From Rhynchopus sp. YZ270_cl-10 (lineage: Eukaryota > Euglenozoa > Diplonemea > Diplonemida > Diplonemidae), in the NCBI GenBank assembly GCA_964035575.1, contig OZ037886.1, forward strand, positions 1 through 64,000: a DNA stretch of 64,000 nt, read 5' to 3'. Positions 35,162 to 45,510 of the stretch are shown here, piece after piece. Made by a program: the position numbers and the translations under genes. Position 1 is the stretch's first letter; each line of letters starts with the position of its first letter. Under the pieces are notes generated by a model. That model ran no database searches. It saw only the letters and a list, made by a program, of their open reading frames with translations, and had not been told where the DNA came from.

Positions 35162-36085
35162 TCAAAAATAGTACTGGATCATTTCATCCGAGTACAATGT
35201 GTGGTTGTCTTCCGACTCGTCATCGCTTAGGGACTGCGACAGAACGTCTTCGACCGATTCCGCGACCTGGTGGGAGCAAACGCTTGATTCGTACAGGCGC
35301 GACTCGGAGAGCGAATCCGAAGAGGCAGAAGACGTGGAGGGGGCCATGGGCAGGCCAGCCAGGCTCGACTCCACCAAAGACGTAGTGGTGTCCAGCATGG
35401 GGTTCACCCAAATGAAGGATTTAATGCCGTAGTCAGACTCGTCCATGAGGAAGTCCTGTGCGTCGAGCTGCGGCGAGTGCACATAGTGACCATTGAACTC
35501 AAAGGCATCAACAATGTTGACACACTGCTGTGCTGCCTCATTGCTGATAAATTTGATGTACGCGTGTGCAGATGTCTTCGTCTTCTTGGGTCCCTTCGGT
35601 GCCACTGCGATGACCTGCACCAAGTGCATGCAGTCCTTCAGGTCGGAGTTCTGTGCAATCTCGAGTGCCTCCGTAAGGTTCAAGTGTCCCTTCCCCTTCA
35701 CACTCAAGAGGAGCACGTTCGAGCTGCGGATCTCGCGACAGAAATCGGTCCTTTTGCGGATGTTGAACTTCTCCATCATTTCTGGGTGCACATCTCCCGA
35801 AAAGTAGACAACTTCCTTGTTCCTGTGGTTGTGTTGTGTCGTTATATCAAAACGGGAGGGAGGTACATACACAAAACGCTCGAGACATTTGCAATCGGTG
35901 CCTACTGTTGCGAGGAAGTCAGCGAGCTTCATGCTGTCGGGCAACATTGCGACCCATGCATCCTGGCCTTCTGCGAAGACCTTGTTATCGGCGGCTTCGG
36001 GCTTCTGCTTCTTCTCGCCAGCTGTGCTCTTGGTCTGCTTCTGCCCACGCTGAAAGCGCATGTAGTTCTGAGTGGCTCTGCCCAT
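35162..36085 (-). CDS. RRM-like protein, paralogue 1 (307 aa)
   Basis: ATG at 36085, TGA stop. Residues ~35-135 form a conserved block of unknown type (FAEGQDAWVAMLPD, FVYVPPSRFDITTQ, VVYFSGDVHPEMM). Residues ~140-235 look like an RNA recognition motif. SSNVLLLSVKG fits RNP2, a helix follows, then HLVQVIAVAP, SAHAYIKFI as RNP1, a second helix and FEFNGHYVHSP. The tail is Ser/Asp/Glu-rich. A near twin is at 41989-43218. The two match almost perfectly over the RRM-like part but diverge at both ends. RNA binding is inferred from the fold pattern only. A CTCCCCTAG tract lies about 20 bases before the ATG, a possible trans-splice acceptor. Confidence 0.82.
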   Translation of the reverse strand: MGRATQNYMRFQRGQKQTKSTAGEKKQKPEAADNKVFAEGQDAWVAMLPDSMKLADFLATVGTDCKCLERFVYVPPSRFDITTQHNHRNKEVVYFSGDVHPEMMEKFNIRKRTDFCREIRSSNVLLLSVKGKGHLNLTEALEIAQNSDLKDCMHLVQVIAVAPKGPKKTKTSAHAYIKFISNEAAQQCVNIVDAFEFNGHYVHSPQLDAQDFLMDESDYGIKSFIWVNPMLDTTTSLVESSLAGLPMAPSTSSASSDSLSESRLYESSVCSHQVAESVEDVLSQSLSDDESEDNHTLYSDEMIQYYF

Positions 36086-37796
36086 TTTGTTCGCTTGTCT
36101 AGTCTAGGGGAGGCGCTTTGGTCTACTTGGTTGCTTTTTTTATATGATTGGTATTTGTGTCAAATGTGGTTTGTATAAAGTATGTGTTTGTGTGAAGGCA
36201 ACGCCTGTATGTGTGTAGTGGTTTGTGTACAATAAGGGGGTTGAATTACTTTCAACAAAACATGGTACTTTCTTTTTTTTTCAAATCACCCTAGGACGAT
36301 ACTCGCAGACGGCACACCTGATCGCCAAGGAGTGTGGCAGAGATTGAGAAAAATTGGGTCTCTGGTCTGACCGAATTTCTGTTGCTTTTTTTGTTTTTTT
36401 TTTTTTTTTTTTGCATTTTTTTAAAAAAAAAGACTTTTCTGGGGTGGGGCTCGAGGGAGAGTGGTTGGTAATTGGTTCAACGTTCTGGCAGAACTGTACC
36501 CAGCCTCTTGTGGTTCCCACAGAATACGACAGAGACAAAAGGAGTGCGACGAGTCTAGACCTTCGTGTGCGTGTTATACACAACGAAGATGCTTCCGCCA
36601 CCCTCTTTCGACGTCTGAAGTCTCTGTAAAACCACGGGCTTTTCCACTGACGCCATCTTGGCGACACTATTTAACAACATAAGCGGAGTACACATGGGAA
36701 AAGGGGCCGCGAGAAAAAGACGGACACACACGCATATTTTTCTTTATGAAAAAGGATGCTGGAATAGAGTGAAGTTGCTGTGCAAAAAATATCACAAAAA
36801 AAAAAAAATCCCCCCCTGTTCTGTCCTGAGACAAGTGAGCTCCCCGCTGATTATGGTAAGGTACGGGTCACATAAAATAGAGAAACCCTGATGCCTTCAC
36901 ATCCCGAAAAATAATAAACTCAAAAGGCAGGTGGAGTCGGGGGGAACGACGGAGCGCACAGATACTTGCAGTCGGTGCGTGTATGAAGAACAAGCGCTGT
37001 GAGCGCGCCGTGGTTCTGCCTAGTCACTTTTCACCTTTTTGAAAAAGAAAAAGAAAAATAGGGACTCTATCGAGTCGAACGTTCACTCTTGACAATAAGC
37101 TCGCAGTAGAGCTGGAGGAATAAGAAAAACCGCGATAACTAAAGCCTCACTGCTTTGTCGCCACAAAAATGGTTGGTAAGATGAACCTGCTCATGCTTAC
37201 CAAAAAGGGAAAAAAATACTTGACAGTACTCTCATAAAATCAAAAATATTCTTGATGAGATGACCTTGGCCTTTTGACACATTGATCACCATAAATGGGG
37301 GACAAGGAGAAAAACGAGATTCGCTCTGTGAAAGCTGTAACTAGTAAAAATGGAGGCGGTGTTGGACACATCGTTTTGCAGAAAGGCGTCCGAACAAAAA
37401 GTTGGGGGAGCGCACACTGCCTCTATGGCCAGAGTACCGGGGAGGAGGGTTGTTGGGGGGCGGGGAAACCGAAGAAAGATGAATACAGTTCATGGGACAC
37501 ATGTACACACATCCCGAGCGAGGATGTAGATGCCATCTACACAGAACGCATGATATAGAAGGTAAAGCACTGTGAACTTGCGCCAAGGGGACACTGCCTC
37601 AGCCGAGACGCAACTGTCTATCAATTTGGAAGGCATTCGATCCAAAGTGTGTAATATGTGGGTTAGCCATTGAGCTGCAATGAAAAAGGGGGGGAAAAAA
37701 AAAAAAAAAAAAAAAAACTCAGCACATCTAAAAACAACTCGAGACAGCACGGGTTCTACAAATTTTTCCGCACAAAAATATCTATTTATTCGACTT

Positions 37797-37942
37797 TTTA
37801 TACAGTAGTTTTATTTTGCGATAATTTCACGCTAATTTTCGATGCGAGTGTGGTTAATTTGCCGAGCGAAGCGAGGCAAATTGAGCTCACGAGCATCGAA
37901 AATTAGCGTGAAATTATCGCAAAATAAACTACTGTATAAAAA
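37797..37942. repeat. Foldback (hairpin) element
   Basis: TTATACAGTAGTTTTATTTT...TTTTCGATGC on the left is mirrored by GCATCGAAAATTAGCG...ACTACTGTATAAAA on the right around a short GC-rich centre (GCCGAGCGAAGCGAGGC). Arms of about 50 bp pair nearly perfectly. MITE-like. Confidence 0.8.
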
Positions 37943-37964
37943 TTCGAATAGGTGATTTTAATTT

Positions 37965-38063
37965 GCGTGTTACATAAAGTTCTAGTGGGGGCTCTGTTGG
38001 AAAAGGGTAACTTATTTGTTGTGCAATCCATTAATGCTGTTTTTCCTGTACAAAAATACAGTG

Positions 38064-38096
<33 letters not shown>

Positions 38097-38110
38097 CGCC
38101 ACTGGCGCAT
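37965..38110. repeat. Left arm of an imperfect inverted repeat
   Basis: TAAAGTTCTAGTGGGGG, then GTTGGAAAAGGGTAA, a poly(A) run, ATCACGCC and CATACTTATCGCT. The reverse complement of these landmarks appears in the same order at 40160-40350. About 2 kb of repeats lies between. Confidence 0.6.
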
Positions 38111-38385
38111 ACTTATCGCTAAATATGCCGTTTTTCCCGAAAAATTTTAGAATCCCACGCCCAATTTCTTTCTTTTTGGCAAAAAAAAATTTTTCGCGCT
38201 TCGCGCGAAAAAGGTCCTTAGAAGCTCAATTCCGGAAACAAATACGGGGGGAAGCGACGTTTTCCAACTCCTCCGCCGTCAGCAGGAACACCTCCGTTTT
38301 CTCTTGAATCTGTGACGCTCGTTGCTGAGAAACAGGGCAACAGCGCGTTCAAGAATATTCCCCATCTTTTCAGTGTTAAACTCGT

Positions 38386-38700
38386 GGCGAAGCCACGGTA
38401 CGCAACATTTCTAAAAAATGCGCTTACAATTGCACCTTTTTTTACAGCCAAACTATGTCATGGAAAGGATGTAATGCAAGCTTGCGCCGCAGGCGCATGG
38501 TACGCTACTTTTTTTCTTTGCCCTTATCCTTCTTTCTCACTCCCAAAGGTTCTGGCGAAGCCACGGTACGCAACATTTCTTTAAAATGTTGACATAAAAT
38601 GGCACTTTTGTTGGTAACTATCGTCCCGTTCGGTAAATTTTACTTCCATATTTTGCTAAAACGAAAGTTTCTAGCGAAGCCACGGTACGCAACATTTCAA
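38386..38700. repeat. Three copies of GCGAAGCCACGGTACGCAAC
   Basis: Copies at about 38386, 38554 and 38673. In two gaps a GCGCCGCAGGCGCA-like palindrome precedes GGTACGCTAC. Irregular tandem repeat of unknown type. Confidence 0.75.
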
Positions 38701-39144
38701 AAAATTGCGCTTAAAATCGCCTACTATGTCGCGGGAAGGGTGGGTTGCAAGCTCGCGCCGCAGGCGCACGGTACGCTACATGTTTCCTTTCACCATGCTG
38801 AATCTTCCTTTTCCGGTAAAATAGAAGAAATTTGCGGGTTTGCGGGTTTACGAGTAAAAATAGAATTCTGTGGGGGGTAGGTGAGAGGTGGGCGGAGCCC
38901 CCACTCCTCACCTAACCACCCCAGCCTCAATCCAAAACCCAAATTACCACGTATGGACACGTACGGATTCCACCTTTTCAAACAATTCACGTATGGATTT
39001 CCATACGTTCCACACGTGGAGCGTAATCCCTGTCACCAGAGTCACTCAACAACCCTTTTTTGCGGAGCAAAAAATGAAAAAATGGCGCCGCAGGCAAAAA
39101 AAATTAAGGTACAGGATGCAACCCAGTTCCCCAGGTGCATATCC

Positions 39145-40060
39145 TGAAAGGAAATTTATTTCCTGAGGGAAATTTGTTGCCCGAGGAAATTTATTGCCTG
39201 AGGCAAATTTATTTCCTGAGGGGAAATTTATTGCCTGAGGGAAATTTATTTCCTGAGGGAAATTTATTTCCTGGGGCAAATTTATTGCCTGAGGCAAATT
39301 TATTTCCTGAGGGGAAATTTATTGCCTGAGGGAAATTTATTTCCTGAGGGAAATTTATTTCCTGGGGCAAATTTATTGCCTGAGGCAAATTTATTGCCTG
39401 AGGGAAATTTATTGCCTGAGGGAAATTTATTTCCTGAGGCAAATTTATTGCCTGAGGGAAATTTATTGCCTGAGGGAAATTTATTTCCTGAGGGAAATTT
39501 ATTTCCTGGGGCAAATTTATTGCCTGAGGCAAATTTATTTCCTGAGGGAAATTTATTTCCCGAGGGAAATTTATTTCCCGAGGGGAAATTTATTGCCTGA
39601 GGGAAATGTATTGCCTGAGGGAAATTTATTTCCTGAGGAAATTTATTTCCTGAGGGAAATTTATTTCCTGGGGCAAATTTATTGCCTGAGGCAAATTTAT
39701 TTCCTGAGGGAAATTTATTTCCTGGGGCAAATTTATTTCCTGAGGGAAATTTATTGCCTGAGGGAAATTTATTTCCTGAGGGAAATTTATTTCCTGGGGC
39801 AAATTTATTTCCTGAGGGAAATTTATTGCCTGAGGCAAATTTATTGCCTGAGGCAAATTTATTGCCTGAGGGAAATTTATTGCCTGAGGGAAATTTATTG
39901 CCTGAGGGAAATTTATTGCCTGAGGGAAATTTATTTCCTGAGGGAAATTTATTTCCTGGGGCAAATTTATTGCCTGAGGCAAATTTATTTCCTGAGGGAA
40001 ATTTATTTCCCGAGGGAAATTTATTTCCCGAGGGGAAATTTATTGCCTGAGGCAAATTTT
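39145..40060. repeat. 18-bp quasi-palindromic satellite (GGAAATTTATTTCCTGAG)n
   Basis: About 50 units. The core GGAAATTTATTTCC is close to self-complementary. The main variants are TTTCC versus TTGCC and GAGG versus GGGGC. The 18-bp period keeps frames open on both strands (GNKFPS-type peptide), which are not genes. Confidence 0.95.
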
Positions 40061-40159
40061 TTTCCTGGAGAAAAATTTTTTCCTGGGTAAAAAAAATTTC
40101 TTTCCGGCCGATTTTTTTCTTTCTTTTGGGGGAAAAAATCGCCACGTACCACGGCTAGT

Positions 40160-40350
40160 TAGCTACAAGTATGCACTGGCGTGAAAAAAAAAAAAAAAAA
40201 ATCACGCTCCTACGTATTTTCCCACAGAAAATAAAAACACAAGTGAAAAAAAGTGAAAATACAGTAGTTTTATTTCCACAGAGACAAATTATCGACAATT
40301 AAAATTACCCTTTTCCAACGGAGCCCCACTAGAACTTTATTTAACAAGTG
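40160..40350. repeat. Right arm of the imperfect inverted repeat
   Basis: Reverse complement of the 37965-38110 landmarks. It includes a poly(A) run flanked by GGCGTG and ATCACGC, and CCTTTTCCAACGGAGCCCC. Confidence 0.6.
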
Positions 40351-41778
40351 AATTAAAAAAAAAAAAAAGGGTGTTGTCAAAAGATCTCAGAGGTACAGGG
40401 ATTTTGCTTTAAAAAGATCTTATGTATTTTGTACACGAATTACGATCTTTCGTGGTTTACATCTGATATGCGCTACTCTCGCTTCCACTCATCAGCCAGA
40501 TGAACGGGGAGCATTGCGAACACAGGGGGGGAAAAAAACAAAAAAACAGAAGTCAACAAGAAAACGTGAAGAGCGTAGAACCACCTCCCTGCAGAGCGAA
40601 ATCGATGTTGTATGTGTCGCCGTGTGCAACACACATATCCAATAAAACCTGAGATGTGCCTCGGGCACATGCTAGTTTCAAATCACAAAGACAACAAGAA
40701 CGCTGTCAAAGAGGGGTGGGTGGCCAGGGGGGTATAATGTTTTCGCAGTTGCTGCTGCATCACAGAAGGGCATGGTAATGGGCGCATTTGGGATATGCGC
40801 ACATAAAAGGCTTTCTTATAGCAAAAGCAACGCCAACTACGAAACATTTCTTTCTGAAACTTAAAAAAACACTTTCCGCTTCGTGTGATTTGAAAAATCT
40901 GAAAAGATGGGGGGAAAAGGTGAACTGATGAACACCGGGAGGGGTTTTTTTGATATTATTGTTGTGTCGAATCACCTGCTATGTGCAGGATCTTGTAATC
41001 AATGTCGCCCGAAGGCTATTGTACTCAAAAGATAAAGACGCATGTCGTCCTCAACTCTGGACAGTAGCTTTTATTTGTTGTTTATGCATTCAAGTGCTGA
41101 TTTTTTATTTTTTTTTGAAAAATTGAAAAAATGTCAACGTGGAGACACCGCCTGTATGAACTCCGCGTATTTTTGTCGGGGGGGGGGGGGGGGGGGGGGT
41201 TAATCACAATTTTTTTCATATTTATTTATCTTTTTGGAATAGAACCGTTGCTACTTCGTTTGCAATTTCTTCATACCTTCGTTTAAAAAAAAAAAAGATG
41301 ATTTTAGGGGGCACCAAGGGGGTTAGTGAATTTGCATTTGGTTTAGGGGCCTTCACTGTGGGGAACTATAAGTAGTAGCTCGGCTTATACACCAGATATT
41401 ACCAAAAAAAATAACAGTAGAGCTGTTCGCAACTCCGGTTTCTAAGAACCCTGCTGCACACTATCATCGTCACCACCACAAAACAAAAAAACAAAAACAA
41501 AAAAAATAGAGAGAAAAAACGTATCGGTTACCTTTTCTTTACTGAACATAACGAAGTGAAAAAAAAAAAAATGAAAGGGAAAAGGAAAAGGAAAAGAGGG
41601 GGAAAAGTGAAACTCTTCGGGACTCTGAAGTGAGTCCCGAAGCAGAGGGTTGGGCCGTCATAACAGCGGAGGCCATCATCGCATCGGAAAAGGATCCTGT
41701 CGACCCTACATAGCCCATATGATCTACATAGTGAAGAACACTACCTTCGGCCTAATACAACCAATAGAGGGGAAAACT

Positions 41779-41815
41779 TGTAAGATGAATGTGCCTCTCG
41801 TGCACACACATCTTG
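41779..41815. other. Stem-loop with AAGATGA 5' arm (family member)
   Basis: AAGATGAATGTGC opposite GTGCACACACATCTT with a CTCTC loop. A second AAGATGA follows at about 41838. Confidence 0.5.
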
Positions 41816-41988
41816 AAAAAAAGAGAGAGAGGTTTGTAAGATGATCCCAAGACCCACACCTTGAAAGAAAGTGAAAGTGCAACACGCATCTGCGAACACA
41901 CCAAGAAAAACGGAAAATAGAACACAAAACGTAAAAAGAAAAAAAAAAAAAGAAAAAAAAGGGGAAACAGATTGATCTGTAAGGGTGT

Positions 41989-43218
41989 TCAAAAAACCTC
42001 GCCTTCCACTGTCTCCCACTGACTCATGAAAACCGGAAAAGTGTCCTCAAATGAGTCTGAGAGTTGCAGAGGTGATGCCGGTGGTGTTATGCTTTCTAAC
42101 AGCTCCGGGGGAGGGGTTTCTGCTTCTTCTGTGCTGCCGCCAGCAGGGACATCGCTGGTGGCGCTAGCAGAGGACGACGCGAGATCTGCAGAGGGGCGGC
42201 AGCTGGGGTTCACCCAAACGAAGGGTCTAATGTGGCAGTCAGACTCGTCCATGAAGAAGTCCTGCGCGTCGAGCTGCGGCGAGTGCACATAGTGACCATT
42301 GAACTCAAAGGCATCAACAATGTTGACACACTGCTGTGCTGCCTCATTGCTGATAAATTTGATGTACGCGTGTGCAGATGTCTTCGTCTTCTTGGGTCCC
42401 TTCGGTGCCACTGCGATGACCTGCACCAAGTGCATGCAGTCCTTCAGGTCGGAGTTCTGTGCAATCTCGAGTGCCTCCGTAAGGTTCAAGTGTCCCTTCC
42501 CCTTCACACTCAAGAGGAGCACGTTCGAGCTGCGGATCTCGCGACAGAAGCCGACCTTGCGGATGTTGAGTGACTCCATCATTTCTGGGTGCACATCGCC
42601 CGAAAAGTAGACAACTTCCTTGTTCCTGTGGTTGTGTTGTGTCGTTATATCAAAATGGAAGGGAGGTACATACACAAAACGCTCGAGGCATTTGCAATCA
42701 GTGCCTACCGACGCGAGGAAGTCAGCGAGCTTCATGTTGTCAGGCAGCATTGCGAGCCATGCATCCTGGCCTTCTGCGAAGACCTTGTTGTCCTTCTGCT
42801 CAGTGTTACCTTCGTCCTTCTGCTTCAGCTTCTTCTCCTCAGCAGTCGCGTTCTTGGCCCGAAAAGCATTGAAGTGGTCCTCAAGGGATTCGGCAAACGC
42901 TGGGGCTGAGGTGTTGCCGTTTTTCTGCTTGCCGTTGTTGGTGTTCTTGTTCTTCTTCTTTTTCTTCTTGTTGCTGTTGTTGCTGTTGTTGTTGTTGCTG
43001 TTGCTGTTGTTGTTGCTGCTGCTGTTGTTGCTGCTGCTGTTGGTGAGGTTGTGACTGAAGTTGCTGTTGCCCCAGAGGTCGCTGTTGGAGATGGAAAGGC
43101 TATTGAGGAGAGCCTGCTGGGTGGGCATCGGGACCACCAAACCCGACCCCATCATCATGTACGTGACACCGGGTGGCTGAAAACCCGGGTACTGCAACGG
43201 AACCGAGTTGTAATTCAT
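41989..43218 (-). CDS. RRM-like protein, paralogue 2 (409 aa)
   Basis: ATG at 43218, TGA stop. The N-terminal ~100 residues start MNYNSVPLQYPGFQPPG and continue with Asn/Ser runs and a Lys run encoded by AAC/AAG microsatellite, absent from paralogue 1. Residues ~140-345 match paralogue 1: the FAEGQDAW block, GDVHPEMM, then the RRM-like fold with SSNVLLLSVKG and SAHAYIKFI. The tail (~350-409) is Ser/Pro/Glu-rich and unrelated to that of the sister. Nucleotide identity to 35434-35740 is almost complete over about 300 bp of the RRM-like part, then lower through the preceding block. Function beyond probable RNA binding is unknown. Confidence 0.82.
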   Translation of the reverse strand: MNYNSVPLQYPGFQPPGVTYMMMGSGLVVPMPTQQALLNSLSISNSDLWGNSNFSHNLTNSSSNNSSSNNNSNSNNNNSNNSNKKKKKKNKNTNNGKQKNGNTSAPAFAESLEDHFNAFRAKNATAEEKKLKQKDEGNTEQKDNKVFAEGQDAWLAMLPDNMKLADFLASVGTDCKCLERFVYVPPFHFDITTQHNHRNKEVVYFSGDVHPEMMESLNIRKVGFCREIRSSNVLLLSVKGKGHLNLTEALEIAQNSDLKDCMHLVQVIAVAPKGPKKTKTSAHAYIKFISNEAAQQCVNIVDAFEFNGHYVHSPQLDAQDFFMDESDCHIRPFVWVNPSCRPSADLASSSASATSDVPAGGSTEEAETPPPELLESITPPASPLQLSDSFEDTFPVFMSQWETVEGEVF

Positions 43219-43438
43219 TATTTTGCTTTGTTTTGTTTTTTTATCTTTTGGTTTTCGTTCGCGTTAACGAACAAAATCAACTCCTGGAATGTGGTATTAT
43301 TTGGCATTGTTTAGGAAACGGGTGTGGTCAAAGGTGTAGTTTAAAAAAAAAAGAGAACGAATAGTTACTTTCTTAAAAAGCGCAAAAAATCGATACACCC
43401 ACCCCCCCACTCATTAAACGGTTTTCACTGAATCCCCT

Positions 43439-43762
43439 CTACTCTGCTAATGGAGACTTGACACGCACGGGGTGCCTTGGTCTGGCGGGGACCACCTTAG
43501 GGATGACAACTGGGGGTAGCTTCTTTTGGGATAGGTCCAGGCGATTCCGTTTCTGCTTCTGTGTCTCGTGTGAGTCGTGGAGACTGTTGCTGAACCAGAT
43601 GCATGCAAAGAGTGCTAGGATGCACCCGATGGTCACGATCATGGACATCTCTGCAGACATTTCCTCACCAGACGGCTCCTGCGCCACCACAGGAGGGCAC
43701 GCAAACAGCACTGCGCCTATCAAGACTGCAACGTTCCGACAGGACAAGACATTGGAAAACAT
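43439..43762 (-). CDS. Small single-pass membrane protein (107 aa)
   Basis: ATG at 43762, TAG at 43439. A probable signal peptide (NVAVLIGAVLFACPPVVAQ) is followed by a short acidic, Met-rich ectodomain (EPSGEEMSAEMS). Next come a transmembrane helix (MIVTIGCILALFACIWF) and a basic cytoplasmic tail rich in Lys/Arg/Pro. The frame is GC-rich like the recognised genes and unlike the surrounding AT-rich DNA. It is 220 bp upstream of paralogue 2 on the same strand. I recognise no family. Confidence 0.65.
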   Translation of the reverse strand: MFSNVLSCRNVAVLIGAVLFACPPVVAQEPSGEEMSAEMSMIVTIGCILALFACIWFSNSLHDSHETQKQKRNRLDLSQKKLPPVVIPKVVPARPRHPVRVKSPLAE

Positions 43763-44306
43763 CTCTCTGTGCAATGTGTAGTGTCTGTTTGGGTGAATGT
43801 TTATTTAAAAAGGTGAAACAGTGAGAGGTAAAATAAAAAGTTTATAAGATGACCCTAAGCCTCTCGGAGCCTCGCGCAGTCATTAATCACATTCGTTATG
43901 CAGCATCAGCTGCGTGGGTTTCCACAAGTTTGCTGTTGGGGATGATGTCATTTCCCTAGGAGTTCAAAAAAAAAAAATGAGTAAGAGAAGGGGGGGTGTG
44001 TGGGGAAGGGGTGTAATATCATCCTGATCGGCTTCCTTTAAACATTAGAAAAAATATATAGTATGCTAGTTGGTACTTCACAGCAAGGTACAGTCAGGTC
44101 GGAACTTCGCCTGTGAAGCTGACTCTTGGACTATAAAAAAAAAACCGCAATAAAAACGGTTAGGTGTCTCCGTAATGGCAAGCCACCCCCAAAAGGAGAG
44201 AAACGGCAACCACAGATATCACAGATATCTGGCTTTCCTCGTGGAGCTACCACAACACTAAGAAGCGAGGAAAGTCCCCAAAAATAAAAAAGAACTGGCA
44301 ACACTT

Positions 44307-44340
44307 CAAAGATGAATGTGTCTCTGCACACCACACCTTT
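44307..44340. other. Stem-loop with AAAGATGA 5' arm (family member)
   Basis: AAAGATGAATGTGT pairs with GCACACCACACCTTT across CTCT. Confidence 0.4.
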
Positions 44341-45335
44341 AAAAAAACTGAAGAAAAGAGCGTTCAACACTCGCAGGCAGTTTTATTTTACTTTTTTACT
44401 TTTTTTTTTTTTTTTGGCACCCCGTGGATTGGGGATTGTACTTTCTGCAAACACTTCTGGTTCCCACAATGAGAGCTCCCTTTGTGGTAGACAGCTATCC
44501 AATCCTGCGGTTCAATAGAGACAACACAAGAGACCTCTCTTTTCCGCAAAACCTGCAAAATGCGGGTTTGCAATAAGAACAAAACATGTTCATCTCTACG
44601 CCGACGGCGTCAAATGTCAAGATGCGCATGCACACAACTCATACACATGGTGAATGGTCGACAGGCCTCTTGCGTGCTTCTGCTATTGACGACTGAAAAT
44701 AGGGTGCAAAAAAAGCGTGTCATTTCCCCTTTCCCCTCAACCCAAAAAATAAGGTCAGTTTTTAAAAAGGGCCACTCTTCATTAGTTTTCCCTAAGCAAC
44801 AAACACTCTCCACTTTTTTTTGTCCTCCCGAGAAAAAAAAATCCCAAAAAAATAATTTCTCGCCTCTTCTCTCAAAAAAAGATTTTAAAAAGAAGGGCAT
44901 CAACGACGGACACACATCTGAAAAATCTCCGTGGGGGGAAAAGAAGGAAGGCTACCCAGAAAGCAAAGGGTAAAAGCCTAAAATCCAGCGCACATTCCCT
45001 GCTAAAGGGGCACAACGATATGGTCAGAGACAACCACGTCATGGTGATAACACATCCTATACTACAGCACCTGTCCAAACACATTACCCAACAGGTCCCT
45101 TCTGCAATAGCCGATTAGAGCCACTTCAAACAGAAGGGGGCTTGTTGGTGTCCAAGCATGGAAACGTGGCGAGGGAACAGAACCCCTGGTACCCTGTTTT
45201 TAGTGGACACGTAAAGGAAAAAAACAAAACAAAATGATGAATGTGTGTCACCCCCCTGGAACATCCCCCGTCGTTGATGGACGTGTGGACTTTAAAAAAG
45301 CACCAACAGGCCAGGAAGCTACTGCTGCCCGGCCA

Positions 45336-45367
<32 letters not shown>

Positions 45368-45488
45368 CGTTGCAAGTGCAAAAAATAAACTGCTTACCTA
45401 TGGACGCAGGCACTTCTTCTCCGCAAGGTTATCGAACCCCCCCAGAGGGCACTTCATTGGCAGCAACGAAAAAAAAGGAAAAAAGTTG

Positions 45489-45510
45489 GCGAGATGAGCC
45501 TTCGCCTCGC
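45489..45510. other. Stem-loop with GAGATGAG 5' arm (family member)
   Basis: GCGAGATGAGCC, TTC, then GCCTCGC: a short strong hairpin that keeps the (A/G)AGATGA core. Confidence 0.4.

Larger units (their letters stand above)
36086..41988. other. Long AT-rich spacer with repeats, no gene seen
   Basis: Nearly 6 kb without a convincing coding frame. It contains a foldback element, a repeat-bearing inverted-repeat unit (37797-40360), poly(A/T) runs, and a G-run of about 24 near 41180. The small frames in it look random. Confidence 0.6.

Noticed and set aside
39135-40145. Frames with GNKFPS or EGNLLP repeats
   Set aside because: Translation of the 18-bp satellite.
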